From Rhytidiadelphus loreus (Eukaryota > Streptophyta > Bryopsida > Hypnales > Hylocomiaceae): DNA of 64,000 nt. The stretch lies in the NCBI GenBank assembly GCA_947034895.1, contig OX344765.1, positions 30,943,001 to 31,007,000 of the forward strand, in the 5' to 3' direction. Positions 59,901 through 64,000 of this stretch are shown piece after piece; positions within the stretch are counted from its first letter, which is position 1, and each line of letters begins with the position of its first letter. Below the pieces are notes generated by a model. The model was not told the origin of the DNA, ran no database searches, and saw nothing but the letters and a program-made list of their open reading frames with translations. The position numbers were made by a program, and so were the translations under genes.

Positions 59901-61500
59901 TTGGACAATGTATAAAAAAATGAGTAGTTTTGGGCTTTTCCTCTTCCAAAACACCATCCAACCTATAGGAATTTAATAACAAGTTTACCATTGAACACTT
60001 CAAAATCCCTATTGAAACTATCATGTAAACATTGCATTTAATATAAGTGTGTTTAACACATATCGCTTCAAAGATTGAAGTTAAATGGGATATAAACTCT
60101 ATTTTTATATTGTATAGTTTTTAATTTGTTGAACCCACTAAGGTAAACCTCCCTATTTGTGCAATGTGACAATATCTATCATTTGTGGTCAATGTCTTAC
60201 TATTACAATTAATTTTTTGATATATACACTACTAGTACCATGGCTTAATTTCAATCAACTACCCTTCATCATATATTTTTTTTACTGTATTCATTTTATC
60301 ATCCACATGAAATTATGTACTCACATCTATACTCACCATACTATAAAAAATTTGCACAATCCCTGTTTGTCAAGACTAATTTATTAATAAAAATTTCTAC
60401 TATATGATGTTTTTACAGCCTAATTTATATACATTAGAGTATGTAGAATTTCATGGACCTTATACAATAGTCCTACATACTAAATAAAAATTTTCCCTTT
60501 TCAATTAAATGGACCCTATCTTTTAATTCTTGTAGTTTTCTAAAAAATCAACAGAGATATCCTAAAGGTTCTAAATTGCTCCATACATCTTCCTCCAAAA
60601 ACAACATTATTAGAAGTGCAAAGAAAACGAAAGACAAAGTGAAGCATATTTATCATGATACTAGGTGAATTGAAAGACAAAAGGTAATGCATTTGTTACG
60701 AGATTTGTTACAAACTTCAATTGTGATACATGTTGACATTATTGTTTGTCAATCACTTATTAATCTATACAATTATAACAAGAGAAAACATAATCATAAA
60801 GTCTATAATATGTATTTTTGAAATTGACAAAGAACATCTATCCTACAAAGAAAATGCAGATACCAATAAATCTAGTTAGGAATCTCTTGAAGAAACACAA
60901 AGGAGAGATATGGAACTTGCACTACTTGCATTTTTGAAGGTTGCAGGTGCCTTTGCCCTTATAATAAACACAAAAACCAACAAATTGAGAAACTGCATCA
61001 ATTTTATTCCATACTCTAACAACATGAAAATCATTAATGGTATAGATATGTTACCAATAAAATATAAAGACTAGAACCAAATGAATTCACATGTAGAACA
61101 ATACAACCCTCATTCACATATTCATTTGAGCCCAACATTCATAATAATGTATGTATCATTCAAGCAAGTTCATAGCCATTTTCTTGCACTTGATTTCAAC
61201 TTGTGATGGAATCTTGTCTTACATTCTAAAGAAGATAATTCATAAATCGGTACACTAACTATACACTTGGCCCCAATAGAGAGAGTGATTGGGTCCTTTG
61301 AATTTTAAAGTAGGATGAACCTTTAAAATTAAAGGTCTAATGTAGAAGCTTGGATAGAGAATGCTCTATGAGTTCAAATGGCCAAGAATGACAATAGAAA
61401 TAATCCATTTAGAAAGTTTCGAGAAAAACAACATGCAAAAATAGAAAGAAGAAATCATAGCCTTCATTCTTCAAAAATAGCCCCATGCTTTGAAAATTAT
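56964..61500. other. AT-rich intergenic DNA, no gene recognised
   Basis: No frame has a recognisable domain. A TTTCGTGCTTTCAA direct pair lies at 58956-58990. The stretch is otherwise featureless to me. Confidence 0.55.
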
Positions 61501-62599
61501 CACTATTAGAAAACCTCTTTTTTTGCAACAAGTTGAAAAACATGAAGGTATGTTTTTCCTAACATCAAGCATATCCCTATTGATGTCCAAAAAAATCCGT
61601 CAACATTGACGTGCAAAAAACATGGTAAAATCAAGTAGAACATGCTATGCTTTCTTAGCGATGTTGTAACAGACATGGACTAAAAACTTGGAGAAATTGT
61701 GCCATGTGGCATCCACATCACCTTCGCGTAAGCGCCATATGGGTGGGCAGTGCCACATGGGATTTTTTTCACCTAGCCCAAAGATGATGTGGAAGCTAAC
61801 GTCACATCTGATGTCACATTGTCTGAGAAGATTAATAATGTTTTGAGCAACATCAGCTTAGATGTTGACAAGAATTTTGATATTGTTTTTGGCAACATCT
61901 ATTTAGATGTTTTTTGAGACATTTTTTGAAATGTCAGCTTCGACATCCAAACATTTTCCAACATCAACTTTGCCATACACCATACAAAATAGCGCATACA
62001 TAATATACAATACATTATACAAAATACACAATACGCCATACTCAATATTTGGTATTTATGCCACACGACTTAAAGGCCAATTATTGTGTGTAAATAGACA
62101 TGAAAAGACACACTATTTATACAAGTGGGGCGGTAGGAAGCATAACAAACCATATGGGATATGTAAATTTTCAAAATTATACAAAGTTGTCAAAGTTGAC
62201 ATCTTAGTTGACATCTTAGAAATACCACGTTGGCAAGAGTTTTTTATTTAACTTTGGATAAATTAGAGAAAGTTACTATAGGTTGAGGTAAAAACCTAAC
62301 CAAATGTTAAATGTAAGGGAAGGGCAGCCATTTGACAAGTTTTAAGAAAAAAAATTAATTTTTAAAAACTATTATGTTCTCTGATGTTGTACATAACACA
62401 ACTATGTTCTCTTTAATGTCTTCTAGAACATCACCGTTGCATAGGACATCAACTTGTTCCAACTTTGACATCCAAATGTTTTTTGAAACATTCAACTAAA
62501 TCCTACCTCCTATAGCTGCAATCCCATCTTTGTGCTCGTGTTTTGAAAAACATCCTTGTTTGTTGCTAAAGTCCAAAAAAACGCAGGTTTCTTATAGTA
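61501..62599. mobile_element. Non-autonomous CACTA (En/Spm)-type element
   Basis: The left end is CACTATTAGAAAACCTCTTT. The right end, reverse-complemented, is TACTATAAGAAACCTGCGTT; both are followed by T-runs, GCAACAA and ATGTTTTTC. The interior holds roughly fifteen copies of a short motif GACATC/AACATC or its inverse, such as AACATCAGCTTAGATGTTGA, as expected of subterminal transposase-binding repeats. The flanks are TAT and CAT, an imperfect 3-bp duplication. No transposase is encoded; the 114-codon frame inside is not protein-like. The last base of the right end (A for G) suggests it is old. Confidence 0.7.
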
Positions 62600-64000
62600 C
62601 ATCATAATTGAATACTACTTCCAAAAGAATCTTTCTATATTTAGATCAAATTGGTATCTAGGAGGTAGCTCAAATATAAGAACTTTGCAAAAATGCAATA
62701 GTTGATGGACCAACTTCTATTAAAGTGTCTTAGTATATATATTAGGAAAAAAACAACTCAAAAGGGTTGTTTTCCTTTGAAAAGTTCCCCTCAATGAAAC
62801 TCACAACCCCTTCGAAGGACTATGGCCACTGTTCATCATCAATAATAAACAATGGCCACCAACTTTTGTTTTTAAAAAATAATATAAAAATAATTTAAAA
62901 CTAAAAACTAAAAACTAAAAAACTAAAAAACTAATTAAAAATATTTTAAATTATTTCTAAATTAGTTGAAAAATCATTTTCAAAAAATAAGGAAAAAAGA
63001 GCAATCTAACATGGTTGCACTCATACCCCATCCGATTCCAAAATTTCATAATTTTGTATTTATTTTGATATTAATTTTTTTTTTAATTTTTTAATTTTTT
63101 TTTCAATTGTTGAATTGAACTATCTTGCGCTAACTAGGCCTTTTAGTTCACCGGTTGAATTTTTATTTTTATTTTTATTTTTTCCACCAATGTTACCTGT
63201 TGTCCAAGAATTCACAACCCTTTTGAGGTCTCATTTTTGTCCTAATGCAAAATAATTGAATCAAAGACACACAAACCAATATGACATTCATTAATATACT
63301 ATTATATAGATTTTTAATAGAAAATGATGTCCACCAAACAATCTTCAAAGTCTACACAAACTATTTGATCAAGTAAACCAAATCAAAATGGTATCACTCT
63401 TAGAAAATACAAGATTACATGATGACAATTATACAAGCTATACCACCAAGAACAAAAAGGTGCTAAAACAAGTAATATATTTATAATGATTAGTATCTAA
63501 CCATCACCACTTGTTTCTATTTAAATTGTGTATATCTTTGTGTTAAAATTATAATTTACTCAAAAAAATTCATTGATGCTCTTCCAAAATATTCTAAACA
63601 AAAGCCACATAAAGAGGGGCATGATCACCTACAATGCTTTCTTGTTTTGCAGTTTCAAGGTAGTTGCATGCATAGAACCCTTCAATCCTTTCACCGTGGT
63701 CATTTCATGCTCTAATACAAAGTCTATCAATATGTAGTGTAGTGGTAAGCAACAATTGTGTTTGATGAGACAATTTTAGGGATTTATACTAAAGAAATAC
63801 TAGTGGTAAGCCACTTGGTATTGATGAGTTTAGAAGTAGAACAAATTTCCAACAATTAATGTAATGTTCAAATCATCCCTTTAATTCAAATGTCTATTAC
63901 TTACCAAGAAAGTTCAAATTTGCAAAGTGGAATGCAAGATTTGTTGCTTGCTAGAATCTTGCACAACGAAAATGGAGATCTTGTGGAAGGATGAGTAAAT
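62600..64000. other. AT-rich intergenic DNA, no gene recognised
   Basis: Includes a CTAAAAACTAAAAACTAAAA tandem run near 62898-62935 and A/T-only tracts near 63065-63110. No gene is supported. Confidence 0.55.

Noticed and set aside
61907..62251. 114-codon plus-strand frame
   Set aside because: It lies inside the CACTA-type element, is Tyr/Ile/Lys-rich with no domain, and follows the base composition of repeats such as ATACACAATACGCC.

Overview
The window is plant nuclear DNA. It carries spliced genes with GT-AG introns, a class II cytosolic small heat-shock protein, a plant-type nucleotide-diphospho-sugar transferase, remnants of a plant alpha-glucan phosphorylase, TATA boxes and many non-autonomous DNA transposons in a very AT-rich background. 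A non-seed land plant (bryophyte, lycophyte or fern) fits the general look, but I cannot fix the taxon from sequence alone.

Layout. 1-3.1 kb: AT-rich intergenic DNA with a Harbinger-like scrap and a microsatellite. 3.1-3.6 kb: one MITE nested inside another, both with 9-bp target duplications. 3.8-6.4 kb: a shortened direct copy of 47.1-52.0 kb. It holds a pseudo-exon of the small two-exon gene and a promoterless, frameshifted pseudo-exon of the glycosyltransferase. 6.7-23.1 kb and 31.5-47.5 kb: the two arms of a large inverted repeat around an 8.3-kb spacer. The inner 8.7 kb of each arm is collinear base for base, with almost no differences. The outer parts differ by several percent and by indels, including a 742-bp transposon present in one arm only. 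Each inner arm holds the same broken alpha-glucan phosphorylase gene. The spacer holds a decayed pogo/Tc1-mariner-like transposase whose frame is broken only by stop codons, two palindromes flanking it, and an in-frame 42-bp minisatellite.

44.1-47.5 kb: the intact copy of an unrecognised two-exon gene of 190 codons (TATA box, donor and acceptor visible). Its left-arm counterpart is dead. 49.9-54.2 kb: an intact four-exon glycosyltransferase gene of 373 codons, probably a Golgi type II membrane protein. 55.6-56.6 kb, minus strand: a two-exon class II sHSP of 167 codons with a heat-shock-element-like promoter. 57-64 kb: AT-rich intergenic DNA with a non-autonomous CACTA-type element at 61.5-62.6 kb.

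Only three genes look functional: the 190-codon gene, the glycosyltransferase and the sHSP. They do not form a pathway. The main interest is structural: a segmental duplication in both direct and inverted orientation, a sharp step in arm identity that suggests gene conversion or a second recent duplication, and several families of hairpin-forming repeats.
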